In this document: in pieces, positions 30,688 to 40,728 of the stretch | Numbering within the stretch: the stretch's first letter is position 1 | Layout of the letters: the number at the start of each line of letters is the position of its first letter | NCBI RefSeq assembly: GCF_000196515.1 | Contig: NC_014248.1 | Coordinates: forward strand, 4,468,001 to 4,532,000 | DNA from: 'Nostoc azollae' 0708 | GTDB taxonomy: Bacteria; Cyanobacteriota; Cyanobacteriia; Cyanobacteriales; Nostocaceae | DNA length: 64,000 nucleotides | Reading direction: 5' to 3' | Position numbers and translations under genes: made by a program | Notes under the pieces: model-generated | The model's database searches: none | What the model was told of the DNA's origin: nothing | Seen by the model: only the letters and a program-made list of their open reading frames with translations

Positions 30688-33360
30688 TTACTCCATAGCC
30701 TCATTCACAGGGAATCTATCAATTAACTGCATAGCCCGTTGAGCATTTTTCCGCAAAGAGTCCGGGACTAATGGAACATGAGGAATCTGGGATAATAGAT
30801 CTAGAGTCCGGCGTAAAAGCCTGACTACATCACCTTCATCCAAAGTGGTATTTGCACATAGTTGTACCCAATCCATACCTAAAGCCCACTGTTCGATAAT
30901 GGCGATTAATTCAAATTCTAACCAAATAGGCAGTGCCACATTATAGCGTCGTTGTATTTGAAACAATTGGCGACGAATCCCCCGCAACTTTGCCAAAGCA
31001 TCAGCTACTTCACTACTGAGGTCAAAATGTACTTTACTATCTGGACGTGGGGTTTCTGTCACTAAGGCCGCAGCCGCAGCAGCTAAATGGTGGGGGTCTA
31101 AACTATCTAGTTCACCACTGGCGATCGCTAAACCTAACCATAATTCATTTTCACCCCGAATCGCAGCAGCCATTTGTCCCAGTGTTGTGGGTACTAAGTT
31201 ATCTAAACCGCCAAACTGCTGCAAGATTTGAATTAAATTCAGAAATTGTTCCCAATGTCTTTGAGACTGTTGTTCTACCTGTTCTTGTAACTCTTCCAGT
31301 TCGGCTTCCAATTCTACACAACGCGCTCTGTCTTTAAATATTTTGGCTATGTTTCCTGATTGATGTAAGGGGTGATTTTCTAATTGTGCTTGCACAGCAT
31401 TAAACCGAGCAAGTTGTTCCACAACTTCTGGTGGCATATACATAAATTCCCCTGGGTCGGGTATACTCTGAGCAATCGCAGCAGTTTCTTGATTACCACA
31501 CACACACTGACCCCTTTTTAATGCCAATTCTGCTGGTGGTAAAATATCATGCGACACTTCCACCCTGGGCAATTCAGCATACAAATCTACCACATCCGCA
31601 ACTGTTGCCACATACCAACGGTTATCTTGACCCAAACAGACAAAATAAGAAGCTTGACCAACATCAGGGGCTTTCTCAACCAAAACTGCTGTAATTGGCA
31701 AAGTTGCTATCATACTTTTATCTTTGAGACTCAAAAGCGTCCCAGACACGGCAAAGTCTAGCATCATCGACAATTGTTCTTGTCTATCTGTCTGTGCTTG
31801 TTCTTGGAGAGTTTTTAGAATATGACGTTCTACTTTTAGCCGTTGTCGCAATTTTTCATACAGCGCCAATTCATTTTCATCAATTGCTGCGAATTCTGCC
31901 TGAATTTTTGCTAATTCTGCTTTTATTTCCCCCATTTCGTCGTATTCTGGCTTTAAATACAACGTTGCCATATACTGTCCAAAACTGCGTTCTATCAGTT
32001 CCCTAGCTTGTTCCAAAGTATGGGTTTGCAGCAAATTCAGCACCATCCCATAGCTGGGTGTAAACTGACTAACTAGGGGATCTGCTGGAGATGTAGCCAA
32101 ATATGCAGCTTCTTTTGCCCCCTCAAAGGGAGTTTGTAATGTCACCACATAGCCTTGTAAATCCATGCCCCGACGACCTGCCCGACCTGACATTTGCAGG
32201 AATTCCGAAGCCTTCAACAACCGGTGTCCATTATCGGTGCGTTTGGAAAGAGTAGAAATTACCGTTGTCCGTGCAGGCATATTAATTCCCGCTGCCAAGG
32301 TTTCCGTTGCAAAGACGACTTTAATTAGCCCCTGTTGAAATAGTTCCTCTACCAAAACTTTCCAGGCGGGTAAAATGCCGGCATGGTGGGCTGCAACTCC
32401 TCGGTACAAAGGGGCAATTTGTCCAGAACGTCCTGCTTCTGGGTTACGAGCTAAAAATTCATCAATCTGTCTGCGTAATATTTGGGATTCGTCATTATTG
32501 ACTAACCATAAATCCCCTACTTCTGCCACGGCTTTATCACATCCTCGGCGGCTGAAAATAAAGAAAATGGCTGGCAGCATATCCCGTTGCTCTAATTGGC
32601 TGATGGTATAAATGATACTGAGTGCTTCTGGCCTACCGCCTTTGCCTTTTTCCCCTGGTCCTTTTTTACCCCGTTTAATCAGCCTGGGGTTAATTTTGGT
32701 TTTACTTTCATTGAGGAGGGGGAAGAGTCCTTTGGGATTGCAAAAGTTAAATTCTAAGGGAACTGGGCGAAAATCGGAATAAATCAGGTCTGTTGGACCA
32801 TGAACACGATTTAGCCAATCGGTGAGTTGGTCACTGTTAGCAACAGTAGCGGAAAGGGCGACAAGTTGCACTTCATGGGGACAATAGATGATTGATTCTT
32901 CCCACACCGTACCCCGTTGGCGATCATTCATGTAGTGGCATTCATCCAGGACAACAGCCTCCACATCTACCAAGGAGATGCCAATTTGTCCTATGGGTGT
33001 GCCATAGAGCATATTGCGGAAAATTTCGGTGGTCATGACTAAAATTGGGGCATCCCTGTTAATGGAGGCATCCCCGGTTAACAGTCCAACCTGATCAAAC
33101 CCGAATTTCTCTCGAAAGTCACGTAATTTTTGATTCGATAACGCTTTGAGGGGTGTGGTATAAAATACTCGTTTCCCTCGCGCTAGGGCTCGATAAATGG
33201 CGTATTCCCCAATTAATGTTTTACCTGAACCTGTGGGTGCACAGACAACTACTGAGCGGCCAGCATTCAAGGAGGCGATCGCTTCCTGTTGGAATTGATC
33301 CAGTTCAAAGGGAAAAATCGACCCTAAGTTAATTTCTGAAGACGGGGCGGGATAGTTCAC
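30688..33360 (-). CDS. Ski2-like DExH-box RNA helicase with DSHCT domain
   Basis: An 890-residue superfamily 2 helicase. Motif I is CAPTGSGKT, motif II DECHYMND, motif III SATVAN, and motif VI QMSGRAGRRGMD. The middle part has a basic insert (RGKKGPGEKGKGG) and the C-terminal third contains the DSHCT-type helical domain (about residues 700-880). The layout matches Mtr4/Ski2 and actinobacterial HelY. In cyanobacteria a role in RNA processing or decay is inferred. Intact, with a start at 33360 that leads straight into the Q-motif region (FPFELDQFQQEAI). Confidence 0.9.
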   Translation of the reverse strand: MNYPAPSSEINLGSIFPFELDQFQQEAIASLNAGRSVVVCAPTGSGKTLIGEYAIYRALARGKRVFYTTPLKALSNQKLRDFREKFGFDQVGLLTGDASINRDAPILVMTTEIFRNMLYGTPIGQIGISLVDVEAVVLDECHYMNDRQRGTVWEESIIYCPHEVQLVALSATVANSDQLTDWLNRVHGPTDLIYSDFRPVPLEFNFCNPKGLFPLLNESKTKINPRLIKRGKKGPGEKGKGGRPEALSIIYTISQLEQRDMLPAIFFIFSRRGCDKAVAEVGDLWLVNNDESQILRRQIDEFLARNPEAGRSGQIAPLYRGVAAHHAGILPAWKVLVEELFQQGLIKVVFATETLAAGINMPARTTVISTLSKRTDNGHRLLKASEFLQMSGRAGRRGMDLQGYVVTLQTPFEGAKEAAYLATSPADPLVSQFTPSYGMVLNLLQTHTLEQARELIERSFGQYMATLYLKPEYDEMGEIKAELAKIQAEFAAIDENELALYEKLRQRLKVERHILKTLQEQAQTDRQEQLSMMLDFAVSGTLLSLKDKSMIATLPITAVLVEKAPDVGQASYFVCLGQDNRWYVATVADVVDLYAELPRVEVSHDILPPAELALKRGQCVCGNQETAAIAQSIPDPGEFMYMPPEVVEQLARFNAVQAQLENHPLHQSGNIAKIFKDRARCVELEAELEELQEQVEQQSQRHWEQFLNLIQILQQFGGLDNLVPTTLGQMAAAIRGENELWLGLAIASGELDSLDPHHLAAAAAALVTETPRPDSKVHFDLSSEVADALAKLRGIRRQLFQIQRRYNVALPIWLEFELIAIIEQWALGMDWVQLCANTTLDEGDVVRLLRRTLDLLSQIPHVPLVPDSLRKNAQRAMQLIDRFPVNEAME

Positions 33361-33399
33361 TCAATCATCTTTTGCATCCAGACTATCTACTATCATAAC

Positions 33400-33437
33400 C
33401 TGATTGGTAATTGGTAATTAGTAATTGGTAATTGGTG
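33400..33437. repeat. Heptamer repeat (ttggtaa type)
   Basis: ggtaattagtaattggtaattgg in short tandem units, the reverse complement of the 14666 array. A related array (catttgt) lies at 34497-34525. The rest of 33361-33660 shows no gene. Confidence 0.7.
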
Positions 33438-33660
33438 GTTAATTATTCTGAGTATTCCGTAACTAGAAACTTACATTACTATAAAAGCTAATATATATTT
33501 TATTAGTCTTGCATAATGACACTGGTAATTGTTGCTGAACCAGCACCACTACAAATTTCTAAAGTTTATCTGCTTGTAATTCAACTGCTCAAGCGATCAC
33601 CTTCCTATATTAGTTTCACGTAATAAAACACAAAAAAAATTTTTAAACAATCACCACCTA

Positions 33661-34476
33661 TCACCCTTTCCCCAATTCCTGAGAACGATGAGCAGCACCT
33701 TTCACAGCCTGAATTAAGGCAGAACGAAACCCAGCCTTTTCTAACTCGCTCACTCCGGCAATAGTTGTCCCCCCAGGACTGGTAACTCTATCCTTCAATT
33801 CTGCGGGGTGTAATTTAGTTTCTTCTATGAGTTTTGCCGTTCCCAATACCGTATGCAAAGCTAATTTTTTAGCTACTTCTCTAGGTAAACCCGCTGCAAC
33901 TCCCCCATCAGACAAAGCTTCTATCATCAACGCCACATAAGCCGGACCACTACCAGATAAACCTGTCACCGCATCCATGAGGGTTTCTGCAACTTCTACC
34001 ACTTCCCCCACGGCGGAAAAAATTTGCTGTGCTTTTTGCTGGTGGCTTGGGTGGGTGTAAGCACTTAAACAAATGGCCGTCATTCCTGCTCCCACTGTAG
34101 CGGGTGTATTGGGCATAGCGCGAATTACTGGCATTTGGGGAAATGCGGCTTCTAGCTGTTTTAAAAGCACACCCGCCAAAATAGAAATAATTAGAGGTGA
34201 ATGTTCTATAGGTAATATATCTGCTAATTCTTGAGCGAGCGCACTAAACACCTGGGGCTTCACCGCCAACATCACAGCTTCTTGAACCTCAGCGAAAACC
34301 AAGCAATTATCACTCGTTACAGCTACCCCATATTGCTGCTGTAAAAAACTCCGGCGAGCCGCTTGGGGTTCACTGACAATCACTTCTGCGCCTTGATAAA
34401 TTCCACGCGCAATAAGGCGGGATAATAGAGCCTCTCCCATTACCCCACCGCCAATTAAACCAAATTTAATAGTCAT
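33661..34476 (-). CDS. proC: Pyrroline-5-carboxylate reductase
   Basis: Makes proline from pyrroline-5-carboxylate with NAD(P)H. The 271-residue length is standard. N-terminal GLIGGGVMGEALL is the dinucleotide-binding fold; IRAMPNTPATVGAGM and LSGSGPAYVALMIEALSDG are the family signature; SPGGTTIAGVSELEKAGFR closes the active site. Last gene of the pipX-pipY-sepF-proC row on the minus strand. Confidence 0.96.
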   Translation of the reverse strand: MTIKFGLIGGGVMGEALLSRLIARGIYQGAEVIVSEPQAARRSFLQQQYGVAVTSDNCLVFAEVQEAVMLAVKPQVFSALAQELADILPIEHSPLIISILAGVLLKQLEAAFPQMPVIRAMPNTPATVGAGMTAICLSAYTHPSHQQKAQQIFSAVGEVVEVAETLMDAVTGLSGSGPAYVALMIEALSDGGVAAGLPREVAKKLALHTVLGTAKLIEETKLHPAELKDRVTSPGGTTIAGVSELEKAGFRSALIQAVKGAAHRSQELGKG

Positions 34477-34565
34477 TTAGTTAATATTCATTAGTCATTG
34501 GTTATTTGTCATTTGTCATTTGTCATGAGCATGAAGACAACGGACAAATGACTAATTCAACTTCA

Positions 34566-35159
34566 TTATTGCGCCATCCGATTAACTTCACTGCCCCAAG
34601 CTGGAGTAGTTGTGGTTGCGGGACGGGTTGGACGTACTGGTGGTTGGGGAACTTGGTGTAAGAAACCACCTTGAGTACTCACTTGTACACAGCTTGGTGT
34701 AAACAAAAAGATACTTTCACCAATGCGCTCTTGATGTCCATCTAGAGCATAAGTACCACCAGCTACAAAATCTACAGCACGTTGAGCCTGATCAGGGTCC
34801 ATAATTGTCAAATTTAGAACTACCGATTTACGCTCACGTAATGCTTGAATTGCCTGGGGCATTTCTTCAAAAGTACGTGGTTCGAGAACTAAAACTTCAG
34901 AAATTCCGTTAATTGCGCCTGGCATACCAATCACATTACTCATAGGCTTTGATCCTGCTGCTACTTCATCTCCCATTGTAGAGGTACCTTCGCGCCAACG
35001 TCGATTGGGAGCAGGGGTTTCTTGTGGAGTGGGTTGAGGATTTTCTTGCTGATACAGATTTTGGTAACTATCACTATCTGGTTCTTCTTCGTAATATTCG
35101 TATTCTACTTGCTCATTCAATCCCACAAAGTCCCTAAGCTTGGAAAATATATTGTTCAT
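34566..35159 (-). CDS. sepF: Cell division protein SepF
   Basis: SepF (Cdv2, Ycf-type DUF552) binds FtsZ and tethers or bundles filaments at the division site. The 197-residue protein has an N-terminal acidic region with an amphipathic start ([14 protein letters not shown]), a linker rich in Pro, Gln and Glu, and the core SepF domain (about 85-175: [20 protein letters not shown] ... [20 protein letters not shown]). The neighbourhood pipY-sepF-proC is conserved widely among cyanobacteria and Gram-positives. Confidence 0.95.
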   Translation of the reverse strand: MNNIFSKLRDFVGLNEQVEYEYYEEEPDSDSYQNLYQQENPQPTPQETPAPNRRWREGTSTMGDEVAAGSKPMSNVIGMPGAINGISEVLVLEPRTFEEMPQAIQALRERKSVVLNLTIMDPDQAQRAVDFVAGGTYALDGHQERIGESIFLFTPSCVQVSTQGGFLHQVPQPPVRPTRPATTTTPAWGSEVNRMAQ

Positions 35160-35515
35160 TTTGTACGCTCCTAGTGGAAATTACCTTAATTGATCTGGCT
35201 ATAAATTTTGGTAGCCAGTAAGTATAGTAGCTGCTGCCTTGAGCAATTTTATTGCTGTTTGTAGCCTCTAGTACAGGTTTTCATCAAGAAATTTTGCGCT
35301 AGAAAAGACTATACCTGATATGGGCATAACAATGAGTCAAGATTATATCCTAATGTTTGAGTAACGAAAAGTCCCTTTCATCTAATTTTCTCTTAGTGAT
35401 TACATTTCTCAACACTATATCTTTAAACACATTCTTTGGCAACAGGCACTGAACTTCTCAGGAAATTATACTATGCTTATTTCTATATCCTTGTATCCAA
35501 CTAAACACTAAAAGA
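35160..35515. other. pipY-sepF intergenic region
   Basis: 356 bases without a gene. Long enough to hold a sepF promoter, so sepF-proC may be transcribed separately from pipX-pipY. No clear regulatory site is recognised. Confidence 0.5.
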
Positions 35516-36184
35516 TTAGGAGCGATTTCCAAACAAAATTGTTCCCAATCTTACCATTGTTGCACCTGCTCGCACTGCCAATTGATAATCTCCAGACATA
35601 CCCATTGATAGATGCAGCATTTTAATATGCAACCATTGTTGTGATTCAATTTCCTTAGCTAATTTCTGAGTATGATTAAAGATACTTGAAATTTCATCAT
35701 GATCCAACCCAAAGGGTGGAATTGTCATTAAACCTTGAATTTGTAAATTTTTGCATTGGTTTAGTGCCTCCAAGTCAGCTAATAATTCCGATACCATCCA
35801 ACCAGACTTATTAGGATCGGGGAGAATTTTGACTTGTAGACAAACCAAGGGAGTCACACCTAGTTGTGACGCTAGGGTATCTAAACGCTGGGCTATCTGG
35901 AGACTATCAACAGAGTGAATCCAATCAAATAATTCCAAAGCTTTTTTAGCTTTGTTACTTTGTAAATTTCCAATAAAGTGCCAAGTAATGTCCGGCAAAT
36001 CCTGCAACTCAGCTTGTTTACTGGCAGCTTCTTGGATACGACTTTCAGCAAAATCACGAATTCCTGCGGTGTATGCTTCCCGCATCAGTTCAGTCGTAAC
36101 TTGCTTACTAACAGCAATCAACCGAACAGAGGCAGGAAGTGAAGCGCGAATGGTAACAATACGTTGACTAATCGAACTACTCAT
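35516..36184 (-). CDS. pipY: PLP-binding protein of the YggS/PipY family
   Basis: PLP homeostasis protein, single-domain barrel with pyridoxal phosphate, 222 residues. LIAVSKQV contains the PLP lysine, followed by FAESRIQEAASKQ, WHFIGNLQSNKAKK and the C-terminal LSMGMSGDYQLAVRAGATMVRLGT. It overlaps pipX by four bases (ATGA at 36181-36184), so the two are translationally coupled. Confidence 0.95.
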   Translation of the reverse strand: MSSSISQRIVTIRASLPASVRLIAVSKQVTTELMREAYTAGIRDFAESRIQEAASKQAELQDLPDITWHFIGNLQSNKAKKALELFDWIHSVDSLQIAQRLDTLASQLGVTPLVCLQVKILPDPNKSGWMVSELLADLEALNQCKNLQIQGLMTIPPFGLDHDEISSIFNHTQKLAKEIESQQWLHIKMLHLSMGMSGDYQLAVRAGATMVRLGTILFGNRS

Positions 36185-36459
36185 TGGAAGGTGCGTTGGA
36201 AAACACTCTGAAGTTGATCGTACTCCTGGGACTTACCACTGCGACGCAAAGTACGTAAACGATTTTCCAGCATCATCCTGGCTTCAGTCCTACCAATAGA
36301 CTGAAATTTAATACCTTTAACGTCACTTGTTACCAAAAAAAATAAGCGTTGGGCATAAAGTGTAGTGAAAAGATCCTGGTTATCATCAACCATACAGATC
36401 CTATATAGTAAACCCCACGTTGGATGATTGATGTAAGTTTCTGAGTAGTCTGGATTCAT
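36181..36459 (-). CDS. pipX: PII-interacting protein X
   Basis: PipX shuttles between PII (GlnB) and the nitrogen regulator NtcA, co-activating NtcA when 2-oxoglutarate is high. The 92-residue length is standard. The Tudor-like part (YINHPTWGLLYRICMVDD ... LYAQRLFFLVT) is followed by two C-terminal helices (ARMMLENRLRTLRRSGKSQEY). First gene of the four-gene row. In this window the only clear NtcA-network partner beyond pipY is the candidate NtcA-like palindrome upstream of hglE. Confidence 0.95.
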   Translation of the reverse strand: MNPDYSETYINHPTWGLLYRICMVDDNQDLFTTLYAQRLFFLVTSDVKGIKFQSIGRTEARMMLENRLRTLRRSGKSQEYDQLQSVFQRTFQ

Positions 36460-36763
36460 TGAATAGTCAAGGTTTGGAGTACATATTCTTTTTCGCAGTC
36501 AAATACAAGCATTCCGACGATAATAGATATTCTTTCGCCAAGACTTTTTGTAAACAATGCGAAACTAAGGACATTTTGCCAGGTCATGGCTTTCATAAAG
36601 ACCTTGATCTAGTTTCTCATTGCTAGTGAAAGCAGCAGCACTAATTTCCGGCTTCTTGTTGCACCAGCTTCTTTCCATCCTGCCATAACTCTGGCTTTAT
36701 GGCGCAAATGTAATAAAAGGGGTGTGGGGGAAACTCTAATGCGCCATGCCCCCTCCCTAATCC
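36460..36763. other. Region between pyrC and pipX
   Basis: 304 bases, no gene seen; contains the pipX promoter region. Confidence 0.5.
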
Positions 36764-38086
36764 CTAATCCAAGAATGTTAACGGTTGTCCCCTGACTTGC
36801 GTGTTTACCTGGCCTTTGTCGTAGACGATTTCACCACCGACAATTGTTGTTACAGGCCAACCTGTTAAATTCCAACCTTCAAAGGGACTCCAACCACATT
36901 TGGTTAACAGTTCTTCCCGCTTAACGGGGTGATACGTGTCTAAATCCACCAATACTAAATCAGCATCGTAACGAGGGGTAATTTCTCCCTTGTTAGGAAT
37001 ACCATAAGTGGTAGCTACAGCCTTAGACATCCAGTTAGCAACTTGTGCAATAGTACATTTTCCTTCGATTGCGGAAGTTAACATTAAAGGTAGGGAAGTT
37101 TCCACACCGGGCATTCCTGAAGGTGTGTTGGGGTAACTTTGGGCTTTTTCTTCCAAGGTGTGGGGTGCATGGTCGGTGGCAATAAAATCAATGACTCCAT
37201 CTCGTAACGCTTGCCAAAGAACTTCGTTATCATGGGGCGAGCGCAACGGTGGATTCATCTGCGCCAAAGTACCAATCGTTTGATATGCACTGCTATTTAA
37301 CAACAAATGCTGTGGTGTTACCTCCGCTGTCACCCAACTGGGTTTATCCTGACGCAGTAACTCAGTTTCCTCAGCCGTTGACAGATGCAAAATATGTAAC
37401 CTACGTTGATATCTTTTAGAAAGTTTTAATGCCAATTGTGTTGCTAACAGTGCAGCTTGATTATCTTGAATTTGGGAATGAATGGCAGGATCATCAATAC
37501 CAGCAAATTCCTGACGGCGTTGGTTAATCCTCTCTTGATCTTCAGCATGAACAGCAATTAAGCGAGTTCCCTGGGCAAAAATCGACTCTAGCAAACCTTC
37601 TTGGTTAACTAGCAACTGACCGTGCATTGACCCCATAAAAATTTTAATTCCCGGTGTCGGCTGCGCTAGAAGCAATTCTGATAGATTTTCTCCTGTGGCC
37701 CCAATAAAAAAGCCATAATTAACCAAGCACTTATTAGCAGCCCGTTCTAGCTTGTCATCTAAAGCTGATTGGTTAATTGTCAAAGGTCTTGTATTGGGCA
37801 TTTCTAAAAAGGATGTGACTCCCCCTTTAGCGCAAGCACAACTAGCGGTAAACAAGTCTTCCTTATGTTCCAGACCTGGTTCTCGGAAATGCACTTGCGG
37901 ATCAATCACACCTGGCAACAAAGTTAAACCCTGTGCGTCAATCTCTTGAGTTGGTGAGGCATTAGAAATTTTTGAGGCTACTTCGACTATTTGCCGTCCA
38001 TCCGTCAGCACATCGCCAATTATCAACTCACCATTGGGTAACATTAGGCTTGCTTGACGAATTAGTAAACTTGTTGGATATGACAT
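36764..38086 (-). CDS. pyrC: Dihydroorotase (class I-like)
   Basis: Cyclises carbamoyl-aspartate to dihydroorotate in pyrimidine synthesis. The 440-residue protein has the amidohydrolase barrel with GVIDPQVHFREPG near residue 60, HAEDQERI, LHILHLSTAEE and FIATDHAPHTLEEK. The first metal motif, DxHxH in classical enzymes, reads DPQVH: the first His is Gln. The other ligands seem present, and similar DxQVHFREPG sequences occur in other bacteria annotated as dihydroorotase, so activity is uncertain. Divergent from lepB. Confidence 0.88.
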   Translation of the reverse strand: MSYPTSLLIRQASLMLPNGELIIGDVLTDGRQIVEVASKISNASPTQEIDAQGLTLLPGVIDPQVHFREPGLEHKEDLFTASCACAKGGVTSFLEMPNTRPLTINQSALDDKLERAANKCLVNYGFFIGATGENLSELLLAQPTPGIKIFMGSMHGQLLVNQEGLLESIFAQGTRLIAVHAEDQERINQRRQEFAGIDDPAIHSQIQDNQAALLATQLALKLSKRYQRRLHILHLSTAEETELLRQDKPSWVTAEVTPQHLLLNSSAYQTIGTLAQMNPPLRSPHDNEVLWQALRDGVIDFIATDHAPHTLEEKAQSYPNTPSGMPGVETSLPLMLTSAIEGKCTIAQVANWMSKAVATTYGIPNKGEITPRYDADLVLVDLDTYHPVKREELLTKCGWSPFEGWNLTGWPVTTIVGGEIVYDKGQVNTQVRGQPLTFLD

Positions 38087-38232
38087 GGATTTACAAGAAA
38101 ATAAGCTGATGCAGACAATTCTGCAAATGCTATTTTAATCAGGAAAACACGCTTCTCTAGTTAAAATAATAAATAAAGTCTCTCCCCGATGAGTTTAGTG
38201 CTTGCCTCTTACCCTAAAATTTAAGTAATTTC

Positions 38233-38886
38233 ATGCAAAATCAAGTGTCTGATAAAAAATCTAGCCCCCAACCTGATAATTCCTGGATCTTAGAGCTAGG
38301 CAAAACAATTATCTTGAGCGTCTTTCTGGCCTTGGGAATTCGTACCTTTGTCGCCGAAGCAAGATGGATTCCTTCAGGTTCAATGGAACCGACGCTCCAT
38401 GGTACACCAAACCAATGGGAAGCGGATAAGATTATTGTTGATAAGGTGAAGTATAAATTTAGTAAGCCAGAACGGGGAGATATAGTTGTATTTTCACCGA
38501 CGGAAGAATTACAAAAAGAACAATACCATGATGCATTCATTAAACGAATCATCGGGTTGCCTGGAGAAAAAGTAGAACTGAGGGAAGGCCAAGTCTATAT
38601 TAATAACAAAGTTCTAGAAGAAGATAAATATTTACCCCCCTCTGTGCTTACAGTTGTTGATGTTTGTACATCAGGGCAACAACGCCCATTCTTGGCTCAA
38701 CCGGAAACCATACCACCCAACTCATATCTAGTTTTAGGTGATAATCGTGGTAGCAGTTATGATGGTCGTTGCTGGGGTTTAGTACCTCAGAAAAATATTA
38801 TTGGTCGTGCCATAGTTCGTTTTTGGCCTCTTAATAATGTTGGCTCGATAGATAAGCCTCCGTTGTATCCATCTGCAAATCCTTAG
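38233..38886 (+). CDS. lepB: Signal peptidase I
   Basis: Membrane-bound leader peptidase that cleaves Sec and Tat signal peptides. The 217-residue protein has one N-terminal membrane segment (ILELGKTIILSVFLALGIRTF), the catalytic Ser50 in PSGSMEPTL, the catalytic Lys104 in FIKRIIGLPGE, and box E GDNRGSSYDGRCWG. Complete. Divergent from pyrC. Confidence 0.95.
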   Translation: MQNQVSDKKSSPQPDNSWILELGKTIILSVFLALGIRTFVAEARWIPSGSMEPTLHGTPNQWEADKIIVDKVKYKFSKPERGDIVVFSPTEELQKEQYHDAFIKRIIGLPGEKVELREGQVYINNKVLEEDKYLPPSVLTVVDVCTSGQQRPFLAQPETIPPNSYLVLGDNRGSSYDGRCWGLVPQKNIIGRAIVRFWPLNNVGSIDKPPLYPSANP

Positions 38887-38959
38887 AGCCTATTAATAAA
38901 GTAAATATTAAAAAGGCTACCGTTATAGATTTCAAAATTCAAAATTAAGAATTATTTAC

Positions 38960-39129
38960 TAAACCTCTTGCAGAATTAGTGTTATGTGACAAAAGGGGGT
39001 TATATTTGTTTTAGCCAAAATTTTAGAGTTACACGGTTATATTTAAATTAGCGAGCCCAAAGAACACCAAAAATAGATAAAATCTAAAACTCTCTATCAT
39101 ACCACAGAAACAATTTTGTAAGAGGTCTA
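38960..39129. repeat. MITE family 1, copy C
   Basis: Starts TAAACCTCTTGCAGAATT and ends TTTTGTAAGAGGTCTA, same orientation as copy A. It lies downstream of lepB. A lone right end (gcaagaggtcta) without the rest is seen at 41534-41546. Confidence 0.88.
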
Positions 39130-39223
39130 CTCTTGGCTGTTCCCTGTTCCCTTCTTTGCGAATTACAAATTACGTATCCCTTACGGGAGTAGGAAGCACT
39201 ATTACGAATTACGAAATATTTCA

Positions 39224-40006
39224 ATGGCTAATCTAGCTAGGATACTTTTGTATCCGATTAAGTCATTGGATGGTGTGGAAGTAGAAAAGGCGACAATTCT
39301 ACCTGGTGGCGCACTTCGTTATGAGCGAGAATTTGCAATTATGGATGCACAAGGCAAGTTTCTCAATAGTAAACGCGATGCCAAAATTCATCTATTGCGC
39401 TCAGAATTTTCTTTACAAGAAAGAGTTATTCGTCTCCAATTCCCTGGTGGTCAATCACCACAGGTTTTCCATCTTCATGAAGAACTCACACCGATATAAG
39501 CAATTTTAAGTGATTTTTTCGGGCTTGGTGTCAAATCAATGCAAAACACGAATATGGGTTTTCCTGATGAAACAGACTCACCAGGTCCAACGGTGATTAG
39601 CACCCCAACACGGAAGCAGCTTCTTGGTTTCCTGGTATGAGTGTAGATCAAATGCTCCGTCGGATGCGTGCGAATATTGAGATTGATGGTGTACGAGCGT
39701 TTTGGGAAGATAGGCTGTATACTGGCAGCGGTGAAACTGTATCTTTTGTAGTGGGAGATGTGTAGTTTTTGGGAGTTAACCCTTGTCAACGTTGTGTTGT
39801 TCCTATGCATGCGGGACTCATATTTAGGTCAGGCTTACCCCAACTTTCAAAAGATATTTGTGCAGAAACGTAAAGCAACTATGCCTAGTTGGGTTGATGC
39901 ATCAAGATTGAATCATTTTTTTAGATTGAGTGTGAATACAAAAGTTGCTGCATCGGAAGTTGGAAAAACTCTAGAGGTTGGTAAGAATATCAACAGCTAC
40001 AGGTAA
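39224..40006 (+). pseudogene. MOSC-domain protein, frameshifted
   Basis: The first 91 codons (MANLARILLYPIKSLDGVEVE ... LHEELTPI) form the MOSC N-terminal beta-barrel and end at a stop. The rest follows in shifting frames: FFGLGVKSMQNTNMGFPDE, MSVDQMLRRMRANIEIDGV, FLGVNPCQRCVVPMH, then RDSYLGQAYPNFQKIFVQKR and LNHFFRLSVNTKVA. The PCQRCVVP block holds the conserved Cys pair of the family, which handles sulphur-carrier or molybdenum-related chemistry. At least three lesions. Confidence 0.8.
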
Positions 40007-40485
40007 TTTTTTATCTCCTGAACGCTCGCCTCTAAATTCTGTGAAATATCAATATCAATATATAGCTTCTGTAGTTGTTGGTTCTTCTAGAGTATCGAAC
40101 TGACTTTGTAAAAGTCGCGGTTCATAAAATGACCAATGCGATCGCCCAATCTCTGATCAATCAACTCATAGCTACCTTTAAGGTAAACTAACTTTATCCG
40201 TGGATCATCGACGCTGAGAATCTGGCGATAGTTGGCTTTGAGTGCGGAACAAGCAAGAATGGTATTTTTTTCTGCTTTTAGCGATTGGGCGATCACTTCT
40301 CCCATCGTCTGTAACCAAGGTGTGCGATCGGCATCAGTCAATGGTTCTCCGCGGCTCATTTTTTCCTTGGCTTCTACTGAGTGAAATGAGTCTGCATCAT
40401 GAAACTCCCATCCAGTTTTGTCTGCAAGTGCTTGACCAACGGTGGTTTTTCCTGAGCCAGTAAATCCCATGATAATTACAATCAT
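39997..40485 (-). pseudogene. Gluconokinase with a 3' frameshift
   Basis: From ATG 40485: MIVIIMGFTGSGKTTVGQAL (Walker A), DADSFHSVEAKEKMSRGEPL, DRTPWLQTM, ACSALKANYRQIL and HFMNRDFYKV-SSIL stop at 40087. In the other frame the normal end is found: SQFDTLEEPTTTEAIYIDID and on to TAG at 39997. A single-base slip near 40105-40115 therefore removes about 30 residues, including a conserved C-terminal helix. The kinase core is intact, so residual activity is not excluded. Its 3' end overlaps the tail of the MOSC remnant. Confidence 0.75.
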
Positions 40486-40519
40486 ATTTCCTCTATCTAA
40501 ATCTTCAGGCGCTAGATCT

Positions 40520-40650
40520 GCATATTCACGACCTGATTGCACAACACACCAGCAGCTTCTACTAGAATGCCTCGCAAGTCCTCAATTTCCATCTCGGTCA
40601 AATCTCGGTTTAGATATTCGGAACGTTGTTTAGTTAGTACCCAATCACTG
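40520..40650 (-). other. Protein fragment upstream of gluconokinase
   Basis: A minus-strand frame reads WVLTKQRSEYLNRDLTEMEI then EDLRGILVEAAGVLCNQ. It looks like the tail of an unidentified protein that overlapped the gluconokinase start. No family recognised. Confidence 0.3.
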
Positions 40651-40728
40651 CCTTTTCATAGATTAAAATTTTTGACAATTCGGGAGAGCCACCTGTGCAA
40701 GTGTTCTCCTCCGTGTGAAAAAAAGTCT

